Source: Microglena sp. YARC (taxonomy: Eukaryota > Chlorophyta > Chlorophyceae > Chlamydomonadales > Chlamydomonadaceae). From it: a DNA stretch of 64,000 nucleotides. A program made the translations under genes and the position numbers. The notes below the pieces were generated by a model that saw only the letters and a list, made by a program, of their open reading frames with translations, did no database searches and had not been told where the DNA came from. This document shows, in pieces, positions 32,603 through 42,391 of the stretch; position 1 is the first letter of the stretch, and each line of letters starts with the position of its first letter. The stretch spans positions 31,141,109-31,205,108 of the forward strand of contig CM039464.1 in NCBI GenBank assembly GCA_022414725.1. Reading direction: 5' to 3'.

Positions 32603-33040
32603 TAAGGCATAGGACTGCTAAAACATATTACTTAATGAATGTTTGTAATTAGGTCAAAGGGAATCTGTTGATTGCGTTCCTACTACTTTCCCTTTTACTT
32701 GTTTGTGTGCATATATTTGCTGAGATAATAGTGGTAGGTCAAGAATATGCCCTCTCGTTTTGGTCAAGAACAAGTCAAGTCTATGAGTACACATTGCACA
32801 GGTGCACATTAAGGAGGTACACATTACAATTACAATTCTCACCCCTCCATTCTTGCTTGCTTGCATGCTTGTGGCACATACCCTTGGCCGTATCATTGAA
32901 CCTATGACAATAGTATGTAGTGTAGTTCTGCTGTAGTTTGTTTGTTATTGTGATGAGTTTTTCGCTCACTTGCTATGCAGATGAGAATTCCCGTTTAGCC
33001 TGTCTGGCTATCCTATGATCTGAACAAATCAAAATAGATC

Positions 33041-36000
33041 ACATTACATTACATTACATTACATTACATGTTAAAGTCTACTTGACACCGCGAGGGTGTA
33101 TGAGACTCTGTGCTTTAAACAAAAAGAAAAAGCACCCACAAAGCAAAAAACCCCATTACATCAGGGGTGTGTCGAGGACAAACAAACCAAACTCCCAACC
33201 ACCGTTTTGGTGGCGTAGGTATTAAACCCCTTAGAGCAGGACCCAGATCTCAACCACTTACAGTGGCGGAGGTAAGAAGCTAACAAATGAGAAGTCTCAA
33301 GAAGAAAAAAAAGGGATAATAAATTACGGTGCCACTAAGCAGTCCAGGGCTTCCTGTCTTGCTCTTCTACAAGTAGAAAGATAGTCGGCTAGGTTGCTCC
33401 AAAAAGACTTAGTGCCATTTCCATTCATAAAGGTTCTGAATGTGGAATCGCAGAATTCCACATTCCATACGGTTAAGTCGGTATCCTCATGGACATGCCT
33501 ATAAATATCTGTAAACAGATTCTGGTAGCGGAGGCGAATATCATTATAAAAAGGGCACTCAAACATATGCATTTCATCCTCAGTTTTTTGGAACCCACAC
33601 ATTTGACAGTGTCTCATTGAGCGAGGGATGTGTGCTCTATCCACCACCCTCATTCTTTCTGTGTTCAGCCAATGGGAACCCATTCTAAACTGTGCTATAG
33701 AACGAATCTGATCCTGCTTATGTAAGGCGGATGTAAAGGGAATCAAGCCATTCTCATCATTGCTGTTGGCTGCGAACCATTTTTGGTATCGGAGGCGTTT
33801 AAAGCCAACCCTTCTCTCATCAGGGATGTCTCTAACTGCATTGGTGTCACTTGGGTACTTAAACCTCCATGACTCAAAAACTTCAGACATAATACCTTCG
33901 ACATCGACAGCCTCCAAAATGTTGATGTTTTTACTGGATCCTAGCTTGTGGAGAGCACAACGCAAGTCATGAACCCAGCCAGTGTTGGAGTCAAAAGATT
34001 CCTCAAGAGCCATTCTAATGAGATCCTCAGGTTCTTTATGTATGGTCTTGTTCCAGAAGCGCAAAGCTTGTTTTAAGCCAAGCAAAACACAACGGGGTTC
34101 TACCCAGCTCTTCCATGATAATATTAGATGTAGTAGATTGGCAAACACCCAACATTTGTTTAAGTATACCTCTATGCCATTTCTCACAAGCATGGTCATT
34201 TGAGATAAGTGTGTTGTTCAGAATAGAAGGAGCCCACACCTCACAGCCAAAATTCAGGATAGGTTGTACAAGAGAATCAAACAGGTGGGTGAGAATATCA
34301 ATATTGTATATCTCCATAGTATGGCATCGCCTACGAAGCATGTGGTGTGCCTTTTGGGCCTTAGTGAGCATCCTAGAAAAAGCAGCTTTTGCACGATTGC
34401 TTGAGTCACCATCCACAAAGAGGGATCCCAAGTAGATAAAAGATAACTTTGTAGAAAGTTGTGCTCCATCATAGACAAATTTGTAATCAGGATCCATGCG
34501 GGCCTCATCACAGAATTGTTTGTTGAAAACGACAATCTCAGTTTTCTTTATATTCACAGCCATCTTAGTAGCCTCGCAGAAATCTCTCAGGCAGTCAAGC
34601 ATCGCTTGCATATCTGCCGGGGATTCTGCCATTATAGCTAGGTCATCAGCATAAAGTAACAGTTGCAGAATCTTTCCCCTAAGCTCAGCCCCTACATTTG
34701 GGAGCTTGGATTGGAGGAACGATTCAATTCTATCAATGAACAGACCGAATAGGAGTGGGGATAGGGGGTCTCCTTGTTTAACTCCTACAAGGGATGGAAA
34801 GGAGGATCCAATGTCCCCATGTAGGCGAACTTGGAAAACAACATGATTATACATGGACTTCAGAATACTGAGATAGGGGTCCTTGACTCCTAGCCTTGCT
34901 AAGCAATCCCATAGCAAGTCTCTGTTGACCCAATCATAAGCCTTCTTGAAATCAACAAAAGCCACAAAGAGTGGTTTTTTCTTTTCTCTATATTTATCTA
35001 CAATATGGTTAAGAATGAATGATGCATCTGCAGTACCCCTACCACTTCTAAATCCATATTGGCCAGCGGCTCTGAGGTTGAATTCTTCTGACCAATCATC
35101 TAGTCTACGTAGCATGCAAAGGGAGAAGATCTTTCCTATGGAGTTGCTCACCGCAAGACCTCGATAGTTGTCCTTGTCATACACACTGCCTTTGGATTTG
35201 GGTACGGGTACCAAGGCAGCTGCAGCCCATTGGCTGGGGTAAGAAGTCTTCCAGATGAGATTAAACAGGTTAGTCATAGCTTGTACAAATCGGGAGTTGG
35301 CCTCATGGGAAGCAAATCTGTACCATTCTGCAGGGATACCATCTACCCCGGGGGAGGAGTTTTTCCGTAGGGATTGGAGAACAGAAAACACCTCCTGGGT
35401 GGTAAAGTCTTGACATAACCATGTTGGTGCGGCCTCTATCTGAGGTCCATCAGCTTGAGGGACAAAGTCCCTAGCATCCAGACTTGGATCAATACCTACT
35501 TGCACATCAAAGAGGTCTGCAAAATAATCAGTCCAATCATGAATTGTGATATCTGCCGTAGTGGCCTTGTTAGGCTCACGCACGTCTTTCCAAAAACTTT
35601 TCGGATTATGCCGAAGATTCGTATGAAGGTTCTCCATGCGTGTTTCTAGCCACTTCCTCTTCTTTCTTCTGAGAATCCTCTTGTACTCCTTGTGCATAGA
35701 ACCAGCCAAGTCAGAGCTAGAGCCATGTTGATGTTCTGCTTGGCTTGCTGCCTGTCTAGCACGATTGCATTCATCATCATACCATGCGTTCACGGGCCCG
35801 TGCTTACGCTTAGCTACAGGTTTGTGACATGGTGTGCATTTGCTTATGGCTAGTTCAATAGCACTAGCAATCCCCTTCTCTGAATCTTCCATAGATGAGC
35901 TATGGAGTGCATTGTCAAGTAATCGGTTAACATCTGGATCACGCTTAATTGTGTGTGCATACATCTGGACATAGTTGTCTTTCCATTTCAGTTTGGGCGA

Positions 36001-36076
36001 AGGTTTACCACCAGCAGGTGTACTAATAGTACCTTGAGAAGGCCTAAGGGCAGCATCTGGTATGTGGAGTGTGATA
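33041..36076 (-). mobile_element. LINE copy B, 5'-truncated
   Basis: The longest uninterrupted copy. The tail of CATTA repeats is at 33041-33069 (TAATG repeats on the element strand), then the 3'-UTR, ORF2 C-terminus, RT and part of the linker upstream of RT. Homology to copy D stops after GTGTGATA at 36,076, so the endonuclease and ORF1 are missing. It lies in the host-gene intron between 32,195 and 36,333. Confidence 0.93.
33324..35964 (-). pseudogene. LINE ORF2 (RT and C-terminal part), one frameshift (copy B)
   Basis: The upstream frame 34036-35964 holds the linker and the RT: SLRKNSSPGVDGIPAEWYRF, FVDFKKAYDWVNRD, VGVKQGDPLSPLLFGLF and YADDLAIM. An extra T in a T-run at about 34,071-34,075 (GCTTGTTTTAAGCC versus GCTTGTTTAAGCC in copy A) shifts into the frame 33324-34199, which continues to the CX2CX9HX3C cluster and TAA. 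Apart from that base the reading frame is clean. Confidence 0.92.
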
Positions 36077-36179
36077 TATATTACTCAGCTGATATTATCT
36101 CCCCTCCCCCACCCACCCCAGCCACCACACACACAAACACACATACACACATACACACATACACACCTACAACCATGCC

Positions 36180-36204
36180 CCCCCCCCCCCCCCCCCCCCC
36201 CCCC
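36180..36204. repeat. Poly-C run
   Basis: About 24 consecutive C, preceded by a CA-rich stretch. Confidence 0.95.
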
Positions 36205-36332
36205 ACATACACACACCACCACTCACTTGCCTGCAGTCTAGAGGTAGCCAGGAGAGAAGGATGAAAACGTCCTTGCCGACCTTATTGGACAAATGGGATA
36301 AATGACTTTAAACTTGAATTTTTTACCCGCAG

Positions 36333-36548
36333 GAGTTGCAAGTGAGGCGGCAGTGGAGTGTTTCTGAATACCCTGAGTGGTTGGTGTTTGAGGTGGAGGG
36401 TGGGCTGCAGATCCGCCCACAACAGTATGCGGTGGCCACATGCCTGCTCCGTGAGCCTGGAGCCATAGCTCAGCTCAACATGGGAGAAGGCAAGACAAGG
36501 GTCATCCCTCCAATGCTGGTGCTGCAGCTTGCAAAGGGCAAACATGTT
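36333..36548 (+). CDS. DUF3638 core exon with Walker A-like NMGEGKT
   Basis: Acceptor TTTACCCGCAG| joins the 31,851-32,195 exon in phase 0 across the LINE B intron. Open for 72 codons. Sequence order: EYPEWLVFEVEGGLQIRPQQ, then AQLNMGEGKTRVIPPMLVLQ. The second block is the hallmark of DUF3638: a P-loop (MGEGKT) followed by a conserved VI.PML. By family analogy this is the nucleotide-binding start of a helicase-like core. No activity has been assigned that I know of. Donor ATGTT|GTAAGT, phase 0. Confidence 0.88.
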
Positions 36549-36706
36549 GTAAGTTAGTGATATTGCGTAGCTTTTCTTGCTATTTTAAAACTATATTTTC
36601 TACAATGGAATGAGTTATTTGTCCTGCTTGGGACTTTCAGACTGGTCGTGTCACATAAATAAGAACCGCTGCTCTGATTATGCTCTGGTATCATGTTCAC
36701 TTCCAG

Positions 36707-36880
36707 GTCCGTCTGAACTTCTTGCCCGCGCTGCTGAGTGAAGCCTGAGCGCACTTACACAACCACATCTGTGCTAGTGTCCTGGGCCGCAAGGTCTTCA
36801 TTCAGCCCTTCACTCGCGATGTGGAGCTCACCGTGAAAAATGTCAAGGCCATGACTGCAAGCCTCAAGCACTGCCAGAAG
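36707..36880 (+). CDS. DUF3638 core exon with in-frame TGA
   Basis: Acceptor ACTTCCAG|, phase 0; donor CAGAAG|GTGAGC, phase 0. Reads VRLNFLPALLSEA, stop, AHLHNHICASVLGRKVFI and on to FTRDVELT. The stop is TGA at 36,746-36,748 where the family usually has an aromatic or small residue. Everything around it is family-like (LP/PFxRDV block), so the exon is real and the TGA is a nonsense change or sequence error. Confidence 0.75.
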
Positions 36881-36889
36881 GTGAGCATT

Positions 36890-37150
36890 GTGATCGACCA
36901 GGCTTTTCTTGTGCCAGTTAAAGTTCTTGTGCCAGTTCAAGTTCAAGATCGACCAAGCTTTTCTTGTGCCAGTTCAAGTTCTTGTGCCAGTTCAACTTCA
37001 AGTTCAAGATAGACCAGGCCTTTCATGTGCCAGTTAAAGTTATTGTGCCAGTTCCAGTTCCAAGTTCAAGTCCAAGATGGACCAGGCCTTTCTTGTGCCA
37101 GTTCAAGTTATTGTGCCAGTTCAAGTTCAAGTTTAAGATGGACCAAGATT
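36890..37150 (+). repeat. Intronic minisatellite (~60-bp unit)
   Basis: Units containing GATCGACCAGGCTTTTCTTG and GTGCCAGTTCAAGTT, about four to five imperfect copies, starting 10 bp after the donor at 36,880. Confidence 0.85.
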
Positions 37151-37431
37151 TTATTGTGCATCGTTTCTGTTGTAGTTCCAGCCCTGTGGAAGCCTCCTGC
37201 TAAAAAGATCTGAGTACCCTGGCAAACCCTGGTGAACAACCTGTCGGACCAGAACAGGATACTCAAATCCCTTCAGCTGTAGGCTCCGCCCAATATGCCT
37301 CCTACTTATCAGTCTGGTGATATTGATATTGCTGCACAGATCATTCCTATCCATTTATTAGCCCTCCCAACTGACCCTTATGCATCCTGCCAGACCTTGC
37401 CCCGCCTCTTATTCTTCCCTTGCAGTCAGGC

Positions 37432-37545
37432 AGTAGTGTCATTGTAGAGTAGGAAGTTAGGAAGTACGAACAATGTCAGTCCCTCCAGCTGAAAACTATC
37501 AAGCTGCACGCTAAGGGAGACGCACAACTCTCCCTATATATTTAA
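37432..37545 (+). pseudogene. Decayed duplicate of the next exon
   Basis: After a CTTGCAG| acceptor-like site the sequence parallels the 37,970-38,136 exon: both share a GTC(T)CCTCC-GCTGAA block and AAGGGAGACGCACAA/AAAGGAGACGCACAAG. The translation reads SGSSVIVE then a stop. It looks like an old tandem exon duplication now inactive. Confidence 0.45.
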
Positions 37546-37579
37546 TTCTAATTGTAGAATTAAATTATCACTGTGGCAC

Positions 37580-37706
37580 GAACTCGGGGACCGCATCGGT
37601 AAAACGATTGTTTGGGGATCAGTTAATCAATGCTTTTTCTTGGTAGCCCTTCCTGTCACGATTGGGAAAGTCCCGTCAGCCTATTTGGCCTACCCCTGGA
37701 CTTTAA
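37580..37706 (-). repeat. Dispersed repeat R1, inverted copy
   Basis: On the minus strand it reads AAAGTCCAGGGGTAGGCC, then CCAATCGTGACAGGAAGGGC and CAAACAATCGTTTTACCG, in the same order as the 9.6-kb copy. Confidence 0.75.
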
Positions 37707-37969
37707 CATACATACATATATACGTATATGTATATTATATTTGATCTCGCACAAAATGTTCCCATAGCTTTCTAAGATCTGTTGACTAACCCTTACATAC
37801 AACGTGTGACACCGGACCCACCCTTATGTACAAACTGTCACACCGGACTTACCCGTATGTACAACCTGTCACACCGCAGTCACCCTTACGTACAACCTGC
37901 CACACTCCACTTACACTAACGTACAACCTGCCACACCGTGTTCCGCGCCCTCTACTTCCTTGTTGACAG

Positions 37970-38136
37970 TCTGGCGGGATTTTGATTGTGGCACGAGAAC
38001 ACCGTCTGTCCCTCCTGCTGAAGGCTAATGAGCTCCTCGCCAAAGGAGACGCACAAGTCTGCTCTGCTCTGGATGACCTAGCAGCTCTGCCGTACTTCGA
38101 CATCTTGGATGAAAGCGATGAGCTGCTCCATCACAG
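37970..38136 (+). CDS. DUF3638 core exon with Walker B-like DILDESDE
   Basis: Acceptor TTGTTGACAG|, phase 0, open to donor CATCACAG|GTACTT (phase 2). Contains GGILIVAREHRLSLLLKANE, equivalent to the family's PEH..S...K block, and PYFDILDESDELLHHR, the second hallmark of DUF3638 (an acidic DESDE box in the place of Walker B). Pairs with the P-loop exon at 36.5 kb. Confidence 0.88.
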
Positions 38137-38237
38137 GTACTTGTCTTGTCTAGATGCGTGGGAGTGTGTGTAGAGAACATATGAAGAGATACAAGGATGC
38201 TCTGCCACAGCCTCTGTACGTAACACACAAAAGTAAT

Positions 38238-38388
38238 GATAACGCCTGGTGGGGCGTGGTATTAAGGGAGCCCCGACTTACAGCGGTAGGGAACAGGCTG
38301 CTACTTTACCTGGACAAAGCTTCCATGGCGGTTGACACCGACCACGAACACTAAAGCGCACCCATAGGGATTTGAACCCGGCATCTTC
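38238..38388 (-). mobile_element. tRNA-derived SINE candidate, copy 2
   Basis: Inverted relative to copy 1. Minus strand reads GCCGGGTTCAAATCCCTA (a good B-box), GGGTGCGCTTTAGTG, TGTCAACCGCCATGG, GGGGCTCCCTTAATACCAC. Confidence 0.55.
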
Positions 38389-40886
38389 TTCGTTAAAGGA
38401 GTTCTGCCATTGATTCATTCGTCAAAACGGGGACTCTGTACGTAACACAAGACTGGATTGTTCCTGTTCCATTATTTTGTCTGGTGGTGGCTCCAAATCT
38501 TGGGGACTGTCCAAACCTTTTCCCCAATAAACAAATAAATGTTGCACCTTACGACGACGTGGGGCAAGCCTGTTTGCGTGCGCTAGGGCCAACCTTCAAC
38601 AGAATGCAGTAGCTATTTCAGCTAACAATTAGCTGGCGTGTATATCCTGCTACTTTGTACTCTCTTCCATTCCATCAATTTGTCATTCAATCTCGCAGGT
38701 TATTGTGGTACAAGTTTAGGTGCTGGTTTGTTCCCTTCAGCCGATTTGGCCACCACTGGACTATTACACAAATACAATGCAGTGCAGGCATTACGTGTTC
38801 CTCGGCCTAATGCCATAACGGTACACTCAGCCTCACCCCATCGCATTTCAGGTACCAACTAATTTACGCTGTTGGGGCACGTAAAGCTTTGCCAGCTAGA
38901 CAACAACGTGCTGCGGTTATTCAATGCCTACTCCATGCTGTGTCACACCAAATGGACTCTTCCGCGTCTACTGTCCTGTCAGATCTCAAACTTGATGTTT
39001 GGACAACTGAACCCAACAGGCAAGTTGTTTATCTGCTGAAGTTACATACACTGCACATGTGACTGGGTCACCTGCTACCAAAAAGCAAGACGATGGTGAT
39101 GCACAAGAGAGCGCAGGCGTTAGAAAGCGAAGAGGGGCAGGGATAATGGCAAGGGGCAGGAGGACAGTGATGAGCAGAGCAGGGCAGGCGTTAGAGATCA
39201 CAGAGGGGCAGGATAACTGTTCCTAAGAATCAGTATTTTGGCATCTCGAGTCGCCTTTTCGATATACCCAACGATCTAGCACTCTGTTATATGGTATCAC
39301 CGGATCCACTGCCCCAGCCAACTTCAGCTGAGGTTCTTTAGCTGGATTATGCTTAAGTAGTCCAATTATTACCCGGATCGTACTTGCTATGCACTATGTT
39401 GGACACATCAATCATGCTTTCGAAAGTGTTCAACATTTAATGACCCATGCAAGCATACAGTATCTTCTATTATCGTTTATTTGTATGATGATCTTCCGGA
39501 TATTATTAGCTGCCATGGTGATTTTCATATTTCTGGTTGACAGGCAGAGCATTCACCCGGTTGTACTATGGACGATTTGACCTCGTTGATTTTGTACATT
39601 TTAAGGAATGCCAGTCCGCCATATAAGGGGGCTGTCTTTCAGAGCCCAAAGCTGCTTCGTACTGGAATGAGCTCCTTATTCTTTAAATCTGTCTCGGTGG
39701 ACATCTGTTTTCTAATGGAATCATTCCAAAGTCTCCTTGCCATGATGCTTTAATTTGTTCATAAATGAAGGCTTGTGAATGATATCTCTGTGAGGATGGA
39801 TGGATGGATGGATGGATGGATGTTACTGTCCACGCAAGACTGGCCGAAAAGCTTTAGGGAATTGCCCTACATTGAATAAGATAAATACTGATTTTTTGGG
39901 TGGGCACAGGTGGGGAGATAAAAACGAGACTCGATGAACAGTACAATGTTTGATTAAAAGGGGCCGACGGTGAATTCTGCTATTATAAAAAATATACATA
40001 GAAATGACTAATACATGAAATGATGAATACATCCAATGCAGGCCCCCAGGCTCATTCTGCCGCTTGAGGCTTGTCTCTGGTAGGGCACTGGAAGAGGTGG
40101 CAGCCAAATGGCAACTCCAGCTGGCTACGACGTTGATGAATGACCCTCCATACGAGCTTTCGTGGATTCGCGGGTGTGACGAGAGAAAGAAGGTGCACGT
40201 TTGAAAGGCATGATGAATTAGGCAGATGAATGCTGGGCATTATTCCCTGGGGCAAAAAAATGGGTTTGTGGTTGGACATGGGTTTGTCTTTGAGTATGGG
40301 TTAGGGTTTATGCCTGTATTTTGGTTTTGGGTTTATGCCTGTGTTTTGGTTCTGGGTTTTGGCGCTTGGGAATGATGTGTTTCGTGACCTAAGCCCAAGC
40401 TGTGAGAATTAGAGTTGGATATCTGATTTTCGGCTTTTTGGAATTTAATGTTACAAGCATGAGCTGGACTTTGGGAGTGTCATGGAAGTAAGCTCATTGT
40501 GCACTTATTTTTACTACACACATTGTAGGCTTGTGTTAAAGCCATTCAGGGGATGATTTGGATCCGGGTGTCCTCCACCTCCACTTTTGCATGCAAACTT
40601 TCCGACAATTCTCAGACTAGACAGAATTCTCAATCCTCAGGCCAAAATGTCAGAATATTAGGAAACATTTTTTTTGCACCTCCTAACACCTTCGTAGGTG
40701 CAAACTCCAAACTACGAAGTATTCCAAAAGCCCAAATCCAAATTATCCGCTGAATCACTATACGATGAGGTAAAAGGGTATATCTTGCTACACTACACAA
40801 GATCAATACTTTTATCACGATGATACATCTGCATACATGAGACATTCCTACCCTCTCAAACATACAGTTGTTCCATGCATGATATT

Positions 40887-41046
40887 TAGGGAACGGAAAT
40901 ATGATATCATACGGTATCATATGATGCTGGCAGTCTGACTAGGCTAAAGTTACCATATATAGACAATATCATATAATGCAATTTGTATGATATCATATGA
41001 TATCATACTCGCCTTTGGTCAACATCATATGATATGCCGGTCCCTA
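40887..41046. mobile_element. hAT-type MITE 2
   Basis: 160 bp, starts TAGGGAACGG and ends CCGGTCCCTA, with the same interior palindromes as MITE 1. Flanked by ATGATATT / ATCATATT (8 bp, one mismatch). It ends 33 bp before the next exon and may supply part of its branch/pyrimidine region. Confidence 0.85.
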
Positions 41047-41079
41047 ATCATATTCACACGCAGCACATCACATGTGCAG

Positions 41080-41250
41080 GCTATCTTGCTGGAATGCATT
41101 TTGTGTGACAGCAGAGATGCATCAGAATTCTTGGACTCGCTCCAACTCCTAGACTACCAGGAGGACCAGCTCCTGGCGCTCCGTGGCCTATTAGCTCGGA
41201 ACGTACTGAGGCATTGCTTGGAGAAGCGCCACTTAGTGGACTTTGGTGTC
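41080..41250 (+). CDS. DUF3638 family exon (LRGLLA..KR..V.FGV), cut by LINE C
   Basis: Acceptor CATGTGCAG|. Reads EFLDSLQLLDYQEDQLLALR then GLLARNVLRHCLEKRHLVDF and GV, matching the family stretch LRGLLa.gvL...L.KRw.VnyG. LINE copy C begins exactly after GACTTTGGTGT. The expected exon end GTCAACAG|GTGGGT is found only in repeated copies further right (42.36, 54.9-55.14, 56.3 kb), and its phase 2 matches the next exon at 57,315. Confidence 0.75.
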
Positions 41251-42317
41251 ATTACATTACATTACATTACATGTTAAAGTCTACTTGACACCGCGAGGGT
41301 GTATGAGACTCTGTGCTTTAAACAAAAAGAAAAAGCACCCACAAAGCAAAATACCCCATTACATCAGGGGTGTGTCGAGGACAAACAAACCAAACTCCCA
41401 ACCACCGTTTTGGTGGCGTAGGTATTAAACCCCCTAGAGCAGGACCCAGATCTCAACCACTAACAGTGGCGGAGGTAAGAAGCTAACAAATGAGAAGTCA
41501 CAAGAAGAAAAAAAGGGATAATAAATTACGGTGCCACTAAGCAGTCCAGGGCTTCCTGTCTTGCTCTTCTACAAGTAGAAAGATAGTCGGCTAGGTTGCT
41601 CCAAAAAGACTTAGTGCCATTTCCATTCATAAAGGTTCTGAATGTGGAATCGCAGAATTCCACATTCCATACGGTTAAGTCGGTATCCTCATGGACATGC
41701 CTATAAATATCTGTAAACAGCTTCTGGTAGCAAAGGCGAATATCATTATAAAAAGGGCACTCAAACATATGCATTTCATCCTCAGGTTTTTGGAACCCAC
41801 ACATTTGACAGTGTCTCATTGAGCGAGGGATGTGTGCTCTATCCACCACCCTCATTCTTTCTGTGTTCAGCCAATGGGAACCCATTCTAAACTATGCTAT
41901 AGAACGAATCTGATCCTGCTTATGTAAGGCGGATGTAAAGGGAATCAAGCCATTCTCATCATTGCTGTTGGCTGCGAACCATTTTTGGTATCGGAGGCGT
42001 TTAAAGCCAACCCTTCTCTCATCAAGGATGTCTCTAACTGCATTGGTGTCACTTGGGTACTTAAACCTCCATGACTCAAAAACTTCAGACATAATACCTT
42101 CGACATCGACAGCCTCCAAAATGTTGATGTTTTTACTGGATCCTAGCTTGTGGAGAGCACAACGCAAGTCATGTGGTGTGCCTTTTGGGCCTTAGTGAGC
42201 ATCCTAGAAAAAGCAGCTTTTGCACGATTGCTTGAGTCACCATCCACAAAGAGGGATCCCAAGTAGATAAAAGATAACTTTGTAGAAAGTTGTGCTCCAT
42301 CATAGACAAATTTGTAA
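41250..42317 (-). mobile_element. LINE copy C, internally deleted
   Basis: Tail of CATTA units, 3'-UTR and part of ORF2. At about 42,170 the sequence jumps from the ...GCAAGTCATG site to ...CATGTGGTGTGCC, skipping about 370 bp present in other copies. The breakpoints share CATG. Homology ends at about 42,317 in an AT-rich simple repeat. Confidence 0.9.
41526..42317 (-). pseudogene. LINE ORF2 fragment (copy C)
   Basis: C-terminal fragment broken by a CAG-to-TAG change at about 41,887-41,890 (RSIA then stop, where other copies have RSIAQ) and by the internal deletion. The CX2CX9HX3C cluster and the end are intact. Confidence 0.9.
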
Positions 42318-42391
42318 AAATTGTGTAAATTGTGTAAATTTGTGTAATTTGTGTAATTTGTCAACAGGTGGGTACATAGATCTAGTACAAA

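Larger units (their letters stand above)
38137..41079 (+). other. Long intron; expected next exon not found
   Basis: The exon at 38,136 ends in phase 2 but the recognisable exon at 41,080 needs phase 0, so at least one exon between them is missing or unrecognised. An open stretch at 38,699-38,850 bounded by CTCGCAG| and TTTCAG|GTACC is a weak candidate. The region holds the inverted SINE (38,238-38,388), a GGAT microsatellite (39,797-39,822) and MITE 2. Confidence 0.4.

Noticed and set aside
36746..36748. Selenocysteine codon
   Set aside because: The family is not known to use it and no SECIS-like element can be supported by eye. A nonsense change or error is simpler.
38699..38850. Extra exon of the host gene (AG...GT bounded, open)
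   Set aside because: No similarity to the expected family segment after DESDE. Kept only as a weak candidate.
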